DNA of 64,000 bases. It comes from an uncultured Cycloclasticus sp. (GTDB taxonomy: Bacteria > Pseudomonadota > Gammaproteobacteria > Methylococcales > Cycloclasticaceae). Where the stretch lies: NCBI GenBank assembly GCA_913057515.1, contig CAJXOJ010000007.1, positions 25,307-89,306 of the forward strand. Reading direction: 5' to 3'. Below, piece after piece: positions 27,573-37,221 of the stretch; within the stretch, counting starts at the first letter, position 1; every line of letters starts with the position of its first letter. The notes beneath the pieces are model-generated. The model saw nothing but the letters and a program-made list of their open reading frames with translations, made no database searches and was not told where the DNA came from. Both the position numbers and the translations under genes were made by a program.

Positions 27573-28772
27573 TTAGTGCGACCTTAATCTTGCAAAGCGG
27601 GCGCCCAAGCCCATCGTTTGACGTGCAAACTGGTTTTTTAACACCGGTACTTTATCCAACATCATCAAACCGCTATTACGCAATAAGCTCAATACTGCAT
27701 TGTTAGTCGAAAATAGCTTTATCACACTGTCGGTAAAACCCGTTACCAGCGCTTGGTCAGTTTTCCGCTGATTCTCGTACGCTTCAAGCACCTCTTCAGC
27801 GCCAACATCCTCATCTGTAGACATTAATGTGTCCGCCAATATGACCGCATCTCGCAGGCCTAGGTTAAAACCTTGCCCGGCAACAGGGTGAAGTTGATGT
27901 GCTGCGTTACCAATCAACACCACACGGTCCGATATGGTTTTAGACACTCGCAACAAACTTAACGGGAAAACTTGGTAAGCATCTACTAGAGAGAGCTCAC
28001 CCAACCATTGACCAAACCGAGACTGCAAGCGCTGCAAAAATGCCTCTTCCGTCAATTGTGTTACCTGCTCGGCTAACGTTGACGGCATGGTCCACACCAA
28101 GGAATAAAGACCATCAACATGTGGCAGCATTGCGATCGGTCCTTCTGAGGTAAACCGCTCGTATGCAATATCATGCTGATCTGATTCGACTTGGATCAAA
28201 CTGGTTATGGCTTCCTGTTCATAAGAGTATTCTTTCAGGCCAAATTCGCCAAGTTGGCGCACGTTAGATAAACCACCGTCGGCGCCCACTAACAACCGGC
28301 ACGATACGACTTGTTCTTTACCCTTTAGGTTTATAGTCACAGCCACTTTTTCACTCCCAACGGCGTAATCGACAAGCGTTGCTGGACAGATTATATCAAC
28401 GCTTGAGGCTAGCAAATTAGTCGACACGATTGTCTCAATTTGCACCGCGTCTACAACATACCCTAACGCATCCACCTGTTGTTTTTTAGCTGACAATCGT
28501 GTTTTACCAAAAGCACCTTTATCAGACACATGAATGTGCCGTATGGGTTTCGCGCAATTACTTATTTCTTGCCAGAGATTTAATTGCTTGAGAATACACC
28601 GACTTCCCCAAGATAAGGCGATGGCTCGCTTACCGGCATCATCAGTTTGTTTTTCCACAGCTGACCTTGCTTCAACTACCCCCACACGAAGTGTTGTTTG
28701 GCTTAAAGCCAGCCCCAAGCAGCCACCCACCATGCCACTACCTACAATGATCACATCATAGTCAAGTACCAT
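27573..28772 (-). CDS. ubiH: 2-octaprenyl-6-methoxyphenol hydroxylase UbiH
   Basis: 399 aa, same family as its downstream neighbour. FAD motif GSGMVGGCLGLALSQ, GADGGLSNVRQLGE and IGNAAHQLHPVAGQGFNLGL (signature with Asn in place of the usual Asp). Its ATG overlaps the pepP stop by 11 bases and the next gene follows 64 bases later, so pepP-ubiH-ubiI is an operon as in E. coli. The C6 hydroxylation role comes from synteny. Confidence 0.87.
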   Translation of the reverse strand: MVLDYDVIIVGSGMVGGCLGLALSQTTLRVGVVEARSAVEKQTDDAGKRAIALSWGSRCILKQLNLWQEISNCAKPIRHIHVSDKGAFGKTRLSAKKQQVDALGYVVDAVQIETIVSTNLLASSVDIICPATLVDYAVGSEKVAVTINLKGKEQVVSCRLLVGADGGLSNVRQLGEFGLKEYSYEQEAITSLIQVESDQHDIAYERFTSEGPIAMLPHVDGLYSLVWTMPSTLAEQVTQLTEEAFLQRLQSRFGQWLGELSLVDAYQVFPLSLLRVSKTISDRVVLIGNAAHQLHPVAGQGFNLGLRDAVILADTLMSTDEDVGAEEVLEAYENQRKTDQALVTGFTDSVIKLFSTNNAVLSLLRNSGLMMLDKVPVLKNQFARQTMGLGARFARLRSH

Positions 28773-30087
28773 TCGCTGCCCTCATTAGACGCTCAATATC
28801 AACCACCTCTTTAGGGGTAGCCTCGGTTAACACCTCATGGCCTTTTTTTGTAACCAGCACATCGTCTTCAATGCGAATACCAATACCGCGCCACTTTTCG
28901 TCAACTTCTTTAGCATCTGGCTGAATATACAAACCCGGCTCCACCGTTAATACCATTCCTGGCTCAAGTAAGCGCCATTGATTATCCAACTTATAATCAC
29001 CAACATCGTGAACATCCATCCCCAACCAATGCCCTGTTCGGTGCATATAATATGGCTTATAGGCTTCATTTTTAATGAGTGTCGACACCTGACCTTTTAA
29101 CAAACCAAGTGCTACCAAGCCTTGCGTTAAAACCTTAACCGCAGCGTCATGTGGGTCATTCCAATGGTGGCCGGGTTGGACTTGCTCTATGGCCGCATAT
29201 TGAGCATCTAAAACCAACTGGTAAAGTGCTTTTTGTTCATCACTAAAAACACCATTAACAGGAAACGTACGGGTAATATCAGACGCATATTTTTCCCATT
29301 CGCAACCGGCATCAATTAATAATAAATCACCATCTTTTAACACCGCATTGTTATCAATATAATGAAGAACGCAGCCATTATTCCCTCCGCCAACAATCGC
29401 TGGATAGGCCTCTTGCTGGGCACCTTCATTCATAAAGTGATGCTTAAGGTTTGCTTCAACTTGGTATTCATACATGCCCACTCGGCACGATTGCATGGCT
29501 TTAATATGTGCCGCAACAGATATTTTTGCCGCTTTTTTCATCTGTTTAATTTCATATGCCGACTTTATAAGCCGCATCTCATGCAACAAGTGATCCGATG
29601 AAATAAATTCGGCAGGAGCCGAAACACCCGCTCTCGAACGGCTTCGCACTTGCTGCGACCAATCCATCAGCTTCTGATCAAAATTAGGTTGCGCGCCCAT
29701 TGGAAAATACAAGCAATTTTTATTTTCAAGCAAGCCCGGCAAAATATCATCAATATCATCTATCGGAAAGGCATCATCAACCGCATAGTCTTTAATGGCC
29801 CCATCCAAACCGGCATTAGCACCTACCCATAAGGCTGTTTTTTCATCAAACTCACGACAAAACAAAATATATTCACCTTGTTTCCTGCCAGGCACAAAAA
29901 CGATCACTGACTCAGGCTCATCAAAACCACTTAAATAGAAGAAATCACTGTTTTGACGAAAAGGAAACTCAACATCACTATTACGCATTGATATGGAGGC
30001 GCTAGCAAACACTGCAATATTGCCCACACCAATCATGCGTAGAAACTGCTGTCTGCGTCGAGCAAACTCTTGTTGTTTTTTAAGCAC
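28762..30087 (-). CDS. pepP: Xaa-Pro aminopeptidase PepP
   Basis: 441 aa, as in E. coli. Removes N-terminal residues before proline. N-terminal creatinase-like domain (FSNSDFFYLSGF-type region near residue 45) then the pita-bread domain with dimetal ligands in LLIDAGCEWEKYASDITRTF, HRTGHWLGMDVHDVGDY, TVEPGLYI and GIRIEDDVLV. Placed between ygfB and ubiH. Confidence 0.94.
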   Translation of the reverse strand: MLKKQQEFARRRQQFLRMIGVGNIAVFASASISMRNSDVEFPFRQNSDFFYLSGFDEPESVIVFVPGRKQGEYILFCREFDEKTALWVGANAGLDGAIKDYAVDDAFPIDDIDDILPGLLENKNCLYFPMGAQPNFDQKLMDWSQQVRSRSRAGVSAPAEFISSDHLLHEMRLIKSAYEIKQMKKAAKISVAAHIKAMQSCRVGMYEYQVEANLKHHFMNEGAQQEAYPAIVGGGNNGCVLHYIDNNAVLKDGDLLLIDAGCEWEKYASDITRTFPVNGVFSDEQKALYQLVLDAQYAAIEQVQPGHHWNDPHDAAVKVLTQGLVALGLLKGQVSTLIKNEAYKPYYMHRTGHWLGMDVHDVGDYKLDNQWRLLEPGMVLTVEPGLYIQPDAKEVDEKWRGIGIRIEDDVLVTKKGHEVLTEATPKEVVDIERLMRAANGT

Positions 30088-30109
30088 GAAATAGCCCCTT
30101 ATACATTAA

Positions 30110-30682
30110 TTAGTGAATGGTAGGCTCATCGTCCGAGTCTTCCATTGGCTGCAGCTCATACATCAAAATTTGCACTCCCATTCGGACGTATTCTTGCAAC
30201 TCCATAAAGGCCTGTTCATCTGAGTCATCCGCGCTATCTGCATCTAAGCGCGAAATTTCCATTAAGTCCCGCAATACGCCTCGGCCGTCGTCACTCCAGT
30301 CTTTATCATCACCGACCCCCATATAAGCAACACCATATAAGAAACCCTGACACCACTCGCTAAGTGCTACTGCTCGCGCACCAATGCGCTCTTCTTCACC
30401 GGGTAATAATAAATCAAAAATAAAGTCTTCCGTTTTAAGCAACTCTGATGTGCCTTGAAACAAACCTATTAAGCTCTGCTTATCCTCACTCGCTAACGCT
30501 TTTAGTTGACCCTCTGTATCAAAGAGCGCCGTTACCCACTGAGTAAACTCAGCATCAAGATTTACACAAAGCATACCTGACGCAAGACCATGTGCCTCAG
30601 AGACATTCATATTTGCATCACGTTCATCGAAAATCAGCTGCAAATCATCATAATTACCCAAACGCTTCACTGTATACTCCAA
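30110..30682 (-). CDS. ygfB: UPF0149 (YecA/YgfB) family protein
   Basis: 190 aa, acidic. NVSEAHGLASGMLCVN, LSEWCQGFLYGVAYMG and the acidic C-terminus (PMEDSDDEPTIH) are typical of YgfB. Preceding pepP by 22 bases and divergent from the zapA side, exactly the gammaproteobacterial arrangement. In Pseudomonas aeruginosa YgfB influences antibiotic-resistance gene expression; here the role is unknown. Confidence 0.88.
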   Translation of the reverse strand: MEYTVKRLGNYDDLQLIFDERDANMNVSEAHGLASGMLCVNLDAEFTQWVTALFDTEGQLKALASEDKQSLIGLFQGTSELLKTEDFIFDLLLPGEEERIGARAVALSEWCQGFLYGVAYMGVGDDKDWSDDGRGVLRDLMEISRLDADSADDSDEQAFMELQEYVRMGVQILMYELQPMEDSDDEPTIH

Positions 30683-30794
30683 ACAATTGATTAAGGTAGC
30701 TATGCTATCATTCCATGACCTAGGTCACCAAAATTTACCGACTATATTAGTCACGGTATTGACCTCGCCCTCAATCACACCTACTATTTACCTT

Positions 30795-31013
30795 GTGAAC
30801 AAAGAACAAAACCCAGAAGTTGCTCTGCAACACCTAGAGAAAAAAATTGATACGCTTGTACAAGTGTGCCAAAACTTGCACGAAGAAAACCAACAACTCA
30901 AGACCCAACAAGCAGATCTTATTCAACAACGTAGTGCATTAATGGAGAAAACAGAAAAAGCAAGGACACGCGTTGAATCAATGATCTCTAGGCTTAAATT
31001 AATGGAAATTTGA
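30795..31013 (+). CDS. TIGR02449 family small coiled-coil protein
   Basis: About 72 aa from GTG 30795. The frame is open further up to 30687, but residues before the GTG show no helical pattern and would overlap the divergent promoter zone. The product is one long coiled coil (LEKKIDTLVQVCQNLHEENQ onward, then LMEKTEKARTRVESMISRLK). Members lie directly before zapA and are probably division-associated, analogous to ZapB, though that is inference. Confidence 0.75.
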   Translation: MNKEQNPEVALQHLEKKIDTLVQVCQNLHEENQQLKTQQADLIQQRSALMEKTEKARTRVESMISRLKLMEI

Positions 31014-31015
31014 TT

Positions 31016-31318
31016 ATGTCGACACCCATCACCGTTTCATTACATATTTTAGATAAAGAGTACCGCGTCAGCTGTTCTGAAACAGAGCGCGCTGGGTTAG
31101 AATCATCTGCTCGTTTTTTAGATGACAAAATGCAGGATATTAAACAGTCAGGTCGGATCGTAGGAGTCGATCGTATTGCCGTTATGGCTGGGCTCAATAT
31201 TACACATGACTTTCTGGTTGAAGACCAAAAGAAAAGCGGCCTTTCTCTAAACATTAGCGACAAAATTAACGCTCTTCAAAACAAGCTGGACTTTGCTATC
31301 AATGCGTTTGGCAAATAA
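31016..31318 (+). CDS. zapA: cell division protein ZapA
   Basis: About 100 aa from ATG 31016; a TTG six bases earlier overlaps the previous stop and is less likely. ZapA binds FtsZ and cross-links protofilaments. N-terminal ITVSLHILDKEYRVSC (beta strands, with EYRVSC equivalent to the E. coli YTVAC region) followed by the long helix ESSARFLDDKMQDIKQ and a C-terminal coiled coil. Neighbouring 6S RNA and ygfA downstream match E. coli order. Confidence 0.92.
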   Translation: MSTPITVSLHILDKEYRVSCSETERAGLESSARFLDDKMQDIKQSGRIVGVDRIAVMAGLNITHDFLVEDQKKSGLSLNISDKINALQNKLDFAINAFGK

Positions 31319-31364
31319 ATTCAACAACCCCAAACAATACCTCTTCCAAGCAACTAAATCCCTT

Positions 31365-31398
31365 AACGCCTCACCAGCAATAACGGCGTTATAATTTT
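31365..31398 (+). terminator. possible terminator after zapA
   Basis: AACGCC (31365-31370) and GGCGTT (31385-31390) can pair around a 14-base loop, followed by ATAATTTT. The last bases also belong to an 8+1+8 AT palindrome (31390-31406). Weak stem. Confidence 0.35.
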
Positions 31399-31482
31399 AA
31401 ATTATAAAAAACTCTAACTTATATTACTCATAGTCGTATAAATCAGGTGTTAAACGCTAGACTTAGGGGTAAACTATCAGTG

Positions 31483-31658
31483 CGTTCCCTGCGGTGTTCG
31501 AGATAAGGTGAATTGCCCTTGGACCTAATTACCTACTCGGGAAGAAAGATCACTTGTTGATGCGCATGCTCTTACTAGAGAAGCCTAATGCAGGTGTCCG
31601 ACTCCCACTTAAATCTTTCGGTTTAAGGTAGAAGCCTAATGCGGCGCTAGCGGGGAAC
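31483..31658 (+). ncRNA. ssrS: 6S RNA
   Basis: About 176 nt between zapA and ygfA, the standard place for 6S RNA in gammaproteobacteria. Ends pair (GTTCCCTGCGG with GCGGGGAAC after a small bulge), giving the closing stem, and GTGTTCG near the 5' end, the central CGCATGCTC, and AGAGAAGCCTAATG resemble E. coli ssrS blocks (GATGTTCG, AGCATGCTC, GAGAAGCC). It binds sigma70 RNA polymerase in stationary phase. TAAACT at 31470-31475 could be its -10. ygfA starts 10 bases after the 3' end and is likely co-transcribed. Exact ends are estimates. Confidence 0.88.
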
Positions 31659-31668
31659 GTTTTTATTT

Positions 31669-32280
31669 ATGTTACAAACTACCATTTCACTAAGACAGCT
31701 ATTACGTCAAAAACGTAATAATATTTCGTCCTCAGATAGAACAATATTTGATCACTCTATCAACCAATCAATCATAAGCACTGCTTTGCTATTGCGCTCA
31801 CCAAAAATCGCCAGCTATCTCGCGAACGATGGTGAACCGGCCCTCGATTTATTCATTAAAACCTGCTCTGCTGGCCCATCCCGCCATTACCTACCCGTTT
31901 TAAACAAACAGCAACTTAAATTCTCATCCTACTCATGGGGCGATGAGTTAAAAAGCAATTGCTTCAATATTCCCGAACCATCGATTAAGCACGTTCTTTC
32001 ACCAAGACTGTTATCAACAATACTTATTCCACTGGTTGGTTTTGATCACCTAGGTCATCGCGTAGGCATGGGCGGTGGTTACTACGATAGAACCCTTAGT
32101 TTTATGCGTAACCCTCTCTGTCAAAAAAAACCTCTGTTAATTGGCATTGCTTATAGCGTACAAAAAACCCAAGACATCAAACCCGAGCCCTGGGATGTGC
32201 CTTTAGATGCCGTTATTACCGAGCAGGGATTAACCTGTTTCTCAGTCAAAGCAAAACACTATTTGCGTAACTCATTTTAA
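31669..32280 (+). CDS. ygfA: 5-formyltetrahydrofolate cyclo-ligase
   Basis: 203 aa. ATP-dependent conversion of 5-formyl-THF to methenyl-THF. N-terminal SLRQLLRQKRNNISSSDR with the basic ATP-binding residues, central IPLVGFDHLGHRVGMGGGYYDRTL (the family's G-G-G-Y-Y-D motif), and C-terminal EPWDVPLDAVITEQG. Directly behind 6S RNA as in E. coli, linking 6S to folate metabolism and, through folate, to the nearby glycine cleavage operon. Confidence 0.93.
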   Translation: MLQTTISLRQLLRQKRNNISSSDRTIFDHSINQSIISTALLLRSPKIASYLANDGEPALDLFIKTCSAGPSRHYLPVLNKQQLKFSSYSWGDELKSNCFNIPEPSIKHVLSPRLLSTILIPLVGFDHLGHRVGMGGGYYDRTLSFMRNPLCQKKPLLIGIAYSVQKTQDIKPEPWDVPLDAVITEQGLTCFSVKAKHYLRNSF

Positions 32281-32364
32281 AAATAATGATTAAAAAAATC
32301 CTGATCTCCACTGAATGCGATATATCATATCGATCATCTTTATTAACCGACACCACCACTCATT

Positions 32365-33021
32365 ATGCAAGACGACCTGAAAAAGCAGGCTGCTGAAGCA
32401 GCTCTTCCTTATGTACAAGACTGCCGCATATTAGGTGTTGGTACCGGCTCAACTGTTAATCATTTTATCGATTTATTAGCCCCCATTAAACATCGCTTTG
32501 AAGGCGCCGTTTCTAGCTCGGAAGCCAGCACAGTAAGATTACAGGCATTAGGCATCCCCATTGTTGACTTAAACGCTGTCGGCTCACTAGATGTTTATAT
32601 TGATGGTGCAGACGAAATAAATTCTAATTTAGAACTGATCAAAGGTGGGGGTGGCGCACTAACCCGTGAAAAAATTATTGCCGCTGCTAGTCGTCAATTT
32701 GTTTGTATTGCCGATCAAAGCAAGCTAGTCTCTCGACTGGGTGCTTTCCCTCTACCCGTTGAAGTAATCCCAATGGCTAGAAGTTATGTAGCTCGAGAGA
32801 TTATCGCACTAGGTGGTCACCCTGTTTGGCGAGAAAACTTTATTACAGACAATGGCAATATTATTTTAGATATTCAGCGCCTAGATATTTTAGAGCCGAT
32901 GAAACTAGAAAATACCCTAAACAACATCACAGGTGTTGTCACGGTAGGTCTATTTGCCAACCGTGCCGCTGACACCGTGATCCTCGCCAGCGAGCAAGGT
33001 ATTAAAACCCTAAGCCTATAA
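32365..33021 (+). CDS. rpiA: ribose-5-phosphate isomerase A
   Basis: 218 aa, E. coli length 219. Interconverts ribose 5-phosphate and ribulose 5-phosphate. [13 protein letters not shown] (phosphate loop), [23 protein letters not shown] with the catalytic Asp/Glu, and [12 protein letters not shown] (catalytic Lys) are all present. Monocistronic-looking, 84 bases after ygfA, with a strong terminator behind it. Confidence 0.97.
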   Translation: MQDDLKKQAAEAALPYVQDCRILGVGTGSTVNHFIDLLAPIKHRFEGAVSSSEASTVRLQALGIPIVDLNAVGSLDVYIDGADEINSNLELIKGGGGALTREKIIAAASRQFVCIADQSKLVSRLGAFPLPVEVIPMARSYVAREIIALGGHPVWRENFITDNGNIILDIQRLDILEPMKLENTLNNITGVVTVGLFANRAADTVILASEQGIKTLSL

Positions 33022-33073
33022 CAAATGCATTAGCTCAGCCCGACACACTTATTTTCATTACGCACAAAAAAAA

Positions 33074-33100
33074 GGGGCTAAAAGCCCCCCAGTTTTTATT
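33074..33100 (+). terminator. intrinsic terminator after rpiA
   Basis: GGGGCT, loop AAA, AGCCCC, then a T-rich tail (AGTTTTTATTTTTATT). A run of A precedes the stem, so it could also act on the other strand. Confidence 0.85.
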
Positions 33101-33433
33101 TTTATTATTGTTTTTTAGTCGCCTCTCTTTAATTGGTATTAAAGAAATGGCTTCCTCCTCTCCTTGTTCTTAAGATTAATAATACATTGTTCTCACATAA
33201 AAGCAACAACAAAAAAATCTTAACCTTTTGATTTTATTATTTTTTATTGCATCGCAACAAAAAAGTAGTTAAAAGCATACAAACACAACATGCGAAATAT
33301 AACTCGCTTATAAAGAGGTTATTTTGATATATTAAATTTGAGGCTTAGGCAACTTGTATAAAAGATAGCACTCATTCCGACCAAAATTATCCATCAACCG
33401 TTTAAGCATTACCACGCAATAGGGGCTTATAGA
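33101..33433. other. AT-rich gap before the SulP gene
   Basis: About 330 very AT-rich bases without a reading frame. It presumably holds the promoter of the transporter gene, but I see no clear -35/-10 pair. Confidence 0.4.
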
Positions 33434-35137
33434 ATGTTACTACCTGACTGGCTGAAGAACTATCAAAGAGCTCAGCTAAACGGTGATTTGCTGGCCGGCA
33501 TTATTGTTGCCGTAGTGCTTGTACCACAATCGATGGCTTATGGTATGTTAGCTGGGCTACCGCCTGAAGTTGCTTTATACTCATCCGTATTACCTCTTAT
33601 TTTATATGCTATTTTTGGTAGCAGTAGAACCTTAGCCGTTGGACCCGTTGGGCTTATGTCATTAATGACCGGCGCCACTATCATTGAGCTGGACATTGTT
33701 CATGCAAACGAAATAGTGAGTGCTGCCCACACACTGGCTTTACTCATTGGTATTATTTTATTGCTGATGAGAATACTCAAGTTAGGCGCTGTTATTAATT
33801 TCCTTAGCCACCCAGTTATTTCCGGCTTTGTGAGTGCATCCGCTATTATTATTGCATTAAGCCAAATGAAACATATTTTTGGTTTAGACGTCCCGCGCGG
33901 ACTCCCGGCTTACGAAACACTTTATCTCATCATTACTCAAGCCCCTCAGAGTAACGTAGTCACACTTCTTATTGGCATTGCCAGTTTATTGCTCTTATGG
34001 TGTTTTAAATCACCTCTTGTTAACTTATTAAAGAAAATAGGTACAACAGAGGCGGCTCTTCAATTTATTTCAAAATCAGGCCCTCTTTTTGCTGTTGTTT
34101 TTAGCACCTTTGCTGTTTTCCATTTAGAGCTAAATAAGCAATTCATTGTCCCAATTATCGGTCACATCCCCCTCGGGCTTCCCAATATGATTTTGCCTAA
34201 TCTAAATCCTCAACTAGTGATGCAATTGCTTCCTAACGCTTTATTGATCGCCTTAATTGGCTATTTAGAAAGCATCTCGATTGCCAAATCTATGGCTAGC
34301 CAAAAGCGGCAAAAAATTGATTCTAACAAGGAATTGGCTGCTTTAGGCAGCGCTAATATCGCATCGGCCATTAGCGGTGGCTTCCCTGTTGCAGGTGGCT
34401 TTGGACGATCAATGGTTAACTTTTCAGCCGGTGCCAATTCACCGTTAGCATCGGTTATTACCGCTGGGTTAGTTGGCTTAACCTTAGTTACATTAACGCC
34501 CTTGTTCTTTTTCTTACCTAAAGCAGCTCTAGCGGCCATTATTATTCTTGCTGTTATACCCCTTATTGACACCCACACATTCAAGCATGCTTGGAATTAT
34601 GATCGTACAGATGCTTTCTCAATGCTTATCACCTTTTTCACAGTGCTCATTATTAATGTAGAAACAGGTATTGTTGCAGGTATTGCCATGTCAATTGGGC
34701 TTTACCTTCATAGAAGTAGCCAACCTCACATCGCCATTGTTGGTCGAGTAGAAGGTACCGAGCATTATAGAAATATCAATCGACACACAGTTGTGACAGA
34801 TAAGGAAATTCTGGCTCTGCGTGTGGATGAAAATCTATATTTTGCCAACACAAATTATCTTGAAGACACTATTATGAGATTCGTTGCAGACAATCAGTTC
34901 ATCAACCATGTGGTTCTTATTTGCAGCTCTATTAGCTTTATTGATTCCAGTGCATTAGAGTCCTTGGACAACATTCTCTACCGGCTGAAAAAAGCCAATA
35001 TCCAGCTACATTTCGCAGAAGTTAAAGGCCCTGTCATGGACAAGTTAAGAACAACTACTTTTCTTAAAAAAATGGGCGAAGAACACATCTTTTTAAGCAC
35101 CCATCAAGCCATCAGTTTTCTAAACACTAAACACTAA
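33434..35137 (+). CDS. SulP-family anion transporter with STAS domain
   Basis: 567 aa inner-membrane protein. N-terminal LLAGIIVAVVLVPQSMAYG with the SulP signature (GLPPEVALYSSVLP; SRTLAVGPVGLMSLMTGA), about 11 hydrophobic segments to residue 430, FPVAGGFGRSMVNFSAGA in the second half, and a cytoplasmic STAS domain (about 455-560; LICSSISFIDSSALESLDNI). Members carry sulfate, bicarbonate or dicarboxylates; the substrate cannot be assigned by eye. A sulfate role would fit the sulfotransferase in the polysaccharide locus but is not evidenced. Confidence 0.93.
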   Translation: MLLPDWLKNYQRAQLNGDLLAGIIVAVVLVPQSMAYGMLAGLPPEVALYSSVLPLILYAIFGSSRTLAVGPVGLMSLMTGATIIELDIVHANEIVSAAHTLALLIGIILLLMRILKLGAVINFLSHPVISGFVSASAIIIALSQMKHIFGLDVPRGLPAYETLYLIITQAPQSNVVTLLIGIASLLLLWCFKSPLVNLLKKIGTTEAALQFISKSGPLFAVVFSTFAVFHLELNKQFIVPIIGHIPLGLPNMILPNLNPQLVMQLLPNALLIALIGYLESISIAKSMASQKRQKIDSNKELAALGSANIASAISGGFPVAGGFGRSMVNFSAGANSPLASVITAGLVGLTLVTLTPLFFFLPKAALAAIIILAVIPLIDTHTFKHAWNYDRTDAFSMLITFFTVLIINVETGIVAGIAMSIGLYLHRSSQPHIAIVGRVEGTEHYRNINRHTVVTDKEILALRVDENLYFANTNYLEDTIMRFVADNQFINHVVLICSSISFIDSSALESLDNILYRLKKANIQLHFAEVKGPVMDKLRTTTFLKKMGEEHIFLSTHQAISFLNTKH

Positions 35138-35155
35138 ATATTCACACATCAAGCT

Positions 35156-36676
35156 TTATATATCGCGCTCACTAATGCATTTATTTCTTCCAGACGACTT
35201 TGCTTTATATAAAGCCTTATCCGCTCTTTCATAAACATCTTCAGGCGCATCATCTTCATCAAATAAAGCACAACCAACAGACATCGTAATTAAAATCCTT
35301 TTACCCTTAGAGCCAAATTTACAGCTCTCAATACTCTCTCTAAATTGATCAAGCCTCTTAAGCGCATTGTCTAGGTCAATCCCTGTGAAAATAACTGCAA
35401 ACTCTTCACCACCTACGCGACCAAAAAAATCACTATCACGGACTTTTTTATCCACTAATTGGCTAATTGTTCGCAGCACCTTATCGCCAATAGGGTGACC
35501 ATAAGTATCATTAATACTTTTAAAATGGTCAATATCCATAACCGCTAGAACCAAAGGCTCCTTTTTACGCTGCCAACGCTTGAATTCTAATTTAATTCTT
35601 TCATCATAAGCTCGGCGGTTTGGTACACCAGTTAATGCATCAACAAAAGCTTGCTCATTCGCTTGATGTAAAGATGCCTTCAAATCCGACACTTCAGACT
35701 CAACAACACTTAATTTACCCATTATATTTTTGACACGCTCTTCGGCCTCCTCCTGAGCTTTCTCACTCTCTAATGCCGCGAGGTTAGATACCGTCTGATT
35801 CAACTCATCCAATTGCTCCGATAACAATGTTTTCAAAATATTCAAACTATCTGAATGATGCACCGAATCTTTGAGTGCGTTGACCTGACGATCTACTAAT
35901 GCAGTTAAACGCCCCCGACTTTTCCTCTCTTCAGAACTTTTCTTGCTTTCCTTATCAAGGTCAGTCGAAATCTCTGCCAATTGATGCACAACTGTTTCAA
36001 TAAGCCTAGATAACTCAACAATAAACTTGTCTTTTTTAGATAAGTGCTGGCCTAACGCTTCGAACACTTCCTTATAAAAGTGCTCAAGGCTCTGCAAACT
36101 ATTAACGCTTTCGAGGCTTTGCAATAAACTGGCTATATCTATTGATTTTTCCAACTCCGCGTCAGATTCGCCCCACTTTTTTAGCTGCAACAATAAAGCT
36201 TTGTTAATTGCTTCAATTGAGTAAGCATCTGATGAAATATCCCCTGTATTGGGGATAGATTTAAGAACTACACTAGCTGTTTTTTTAGCAAGCTTAACAA
36301 AATCTTTTGAGTTTTCCGCTTGCGCTAAATCTTTCTGTAACTTAGCCATACCATCTTGCAGCTCATCAGATACTTTTAAAGTAGATAATAGAGTATCTAG
36401 AACATTTGGAGCGGCACCAAGGTCATCAGCACTTCCAAAATAACTAACAATTAAGTCTTTAATACGCTCAAGCTCTTCAACCGGTGGACTTGAGTTACCC
36501 GTCAGCCTTTTTGGTAATGCAACAATCGCCTTATCAATTTCACTATGCCGGCCTTTTAGCTCATTTAAGATATTAAATAACGTCTTATATAAACTTTGAA
36601 CACTCTCGAAACTCTCCTGCTCTACCTCGTCAAGCGCCTTAATCGCTTTCTGGTACTTCTCTTTATAATCTGCCAT
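35156..36676 (-). CDS. diguanylate cyclase with long helical N-terminus
   Basis: 506 aa, no membrane segment. Residues 1 to about 335 are predicted helical and coiled coil with no recognised sensor domain; the C-terminal GGDEF domain (about 345-506) begins DALTGVPNRRAYDER and carries the active-site GGEEF (422-426) and an intact inhibitory RxxD site (Arg413-Asp416) five residues before it. It should therefore make c-di-GMP with product feedback. Alone between the SulP gene and rpsI, reading toward the convergent SulP stop. Confidence 0.92.
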   Translation of the reverse strand: MADYKEKYQKAIKALDEVEQESFESVQSLYKTLFNILNELKGRHSEIDKAIVALPKRLTGNSSPPVEELERIKDLIVSYFGSADDLGAAPNVLDTLLSTLKVSDELQDGMAKLQKDLAQAENSKDFVKLAKKTASVVLKSIPNTGDISSDAYSIEAINKALLLQLKKWGESDAELEKSIDIASLLQSLESVNSLQSLEHFYKEVFEALGQHLSKKDKFIVELSRLIETVVHQLAEISTDLDKESKKSSEERKSRGRLTALVDRQVNALKDSVHHSDSLNILKTLLSEQLDELNQTVSNLAALESEKAQEEAEERVKNIMGKLSVVESEVSDLKASLHQANEQAFVDALTGVPNRRAYDERIKLEFKRWQRKKEPLVLAVMDIDHFKSINDTYGHPIGDKVLRTISQLVDKKVRDSDFFGRVGGEEFAVIFTGIDLDNALKRLDQFRESIESCKFGSKGKRILITMSVGCALFDEDDAPEDVYERADKALYKAKSSGRNKCISERDI

Positions 36677-36761
36677 TTACGCACCATATCTAATGTCCTC
36701 CTTGATTATAGACGAAAAAACCTCAGTCATTCTATACAGTAATATTTTCTAAGCACACAAT

Positions 36762-36791
36762 AAAAAAGCCCATTGAATAATGGGCTTTTTT
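36762..36791. terminator. terminator of the rplM-rpsI operon
   Basis: AAAAAA, GCCCAT (36768-36773), 6-base loop, ATGGGC (36780-36785), TTTTTT. Symmetric, so it can work on both strands; it ends rpsI transcription on the minus strand just before the diguanylate cyclase gene. Confidence 0.88.
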
Positions 36792-36813
36792 ATAAATTTG
36801 GTAACACTTACTA

Positions 36814-37206
36814 TTAACGCTTTGAGTATTGAGGACGTTTTCTCGCTTTGTGAAGACCGACCTTTTTACGTTCAACTTCACGTGAATCACGCGTTACGAA
36901 ACCTGCTTTACGCAGCGCAGGACGCAATTCGCCATCATACTCCATTAAAGCACGGGTAATGCCAAGCCTAATAGCACCCGCTTGGCCTGATGTTCCGCCG
37001 CCTTTTACTGTAATAAGCAAATCAAACTTATCCATCGCTTCAGTTGTTTCTAATGGCTGACGGACAATCATACGGTCTGTTTCACGACCGAAATATGCGT
37101 CTAATGTTGCATTGTTAATTTTAATCTCGCCTTTGCCAGGACGCGCAAATACACGTGCTACTGAACTTTTACGACGACCAGTTCCATAATATTGGGTTTG
37201 TGCCAT
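36814..37206 (-). CDS. rpsI: 30S ribosomal protein S9
   Basis: 130 aa, as in E. coli. [19 protein letters not shown] at the N-terminus, [15 protein letters not shown] in the middle and the basic tail ending RKRPQYSKR that reaches into the P site. Follows rplM by 15 bases, the universal pair. Confidence 0.99.
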   Translation of the reverse strand: MAQTQYYGTGRRKSSVARVFARPGKGEIKINNATLDAYFGRETDRMIVRQPLETTEAMDKFDLLITVKGGGTSGQAGAIRLGITRALMEYDGELRPALRKAGFVTRDSREVERKKVGLHKARKRPQYSKR

Positions 37207-37221
37207 GATAATAAACTCTTG

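Noticed and set aside
30687..30794. Upstream extension of the TIGR02449 frame
   Set aside because: Non-helical, poorly charged sequence overlapping the divergent promoter region; the coiled coil starts at the GTG at 30795.
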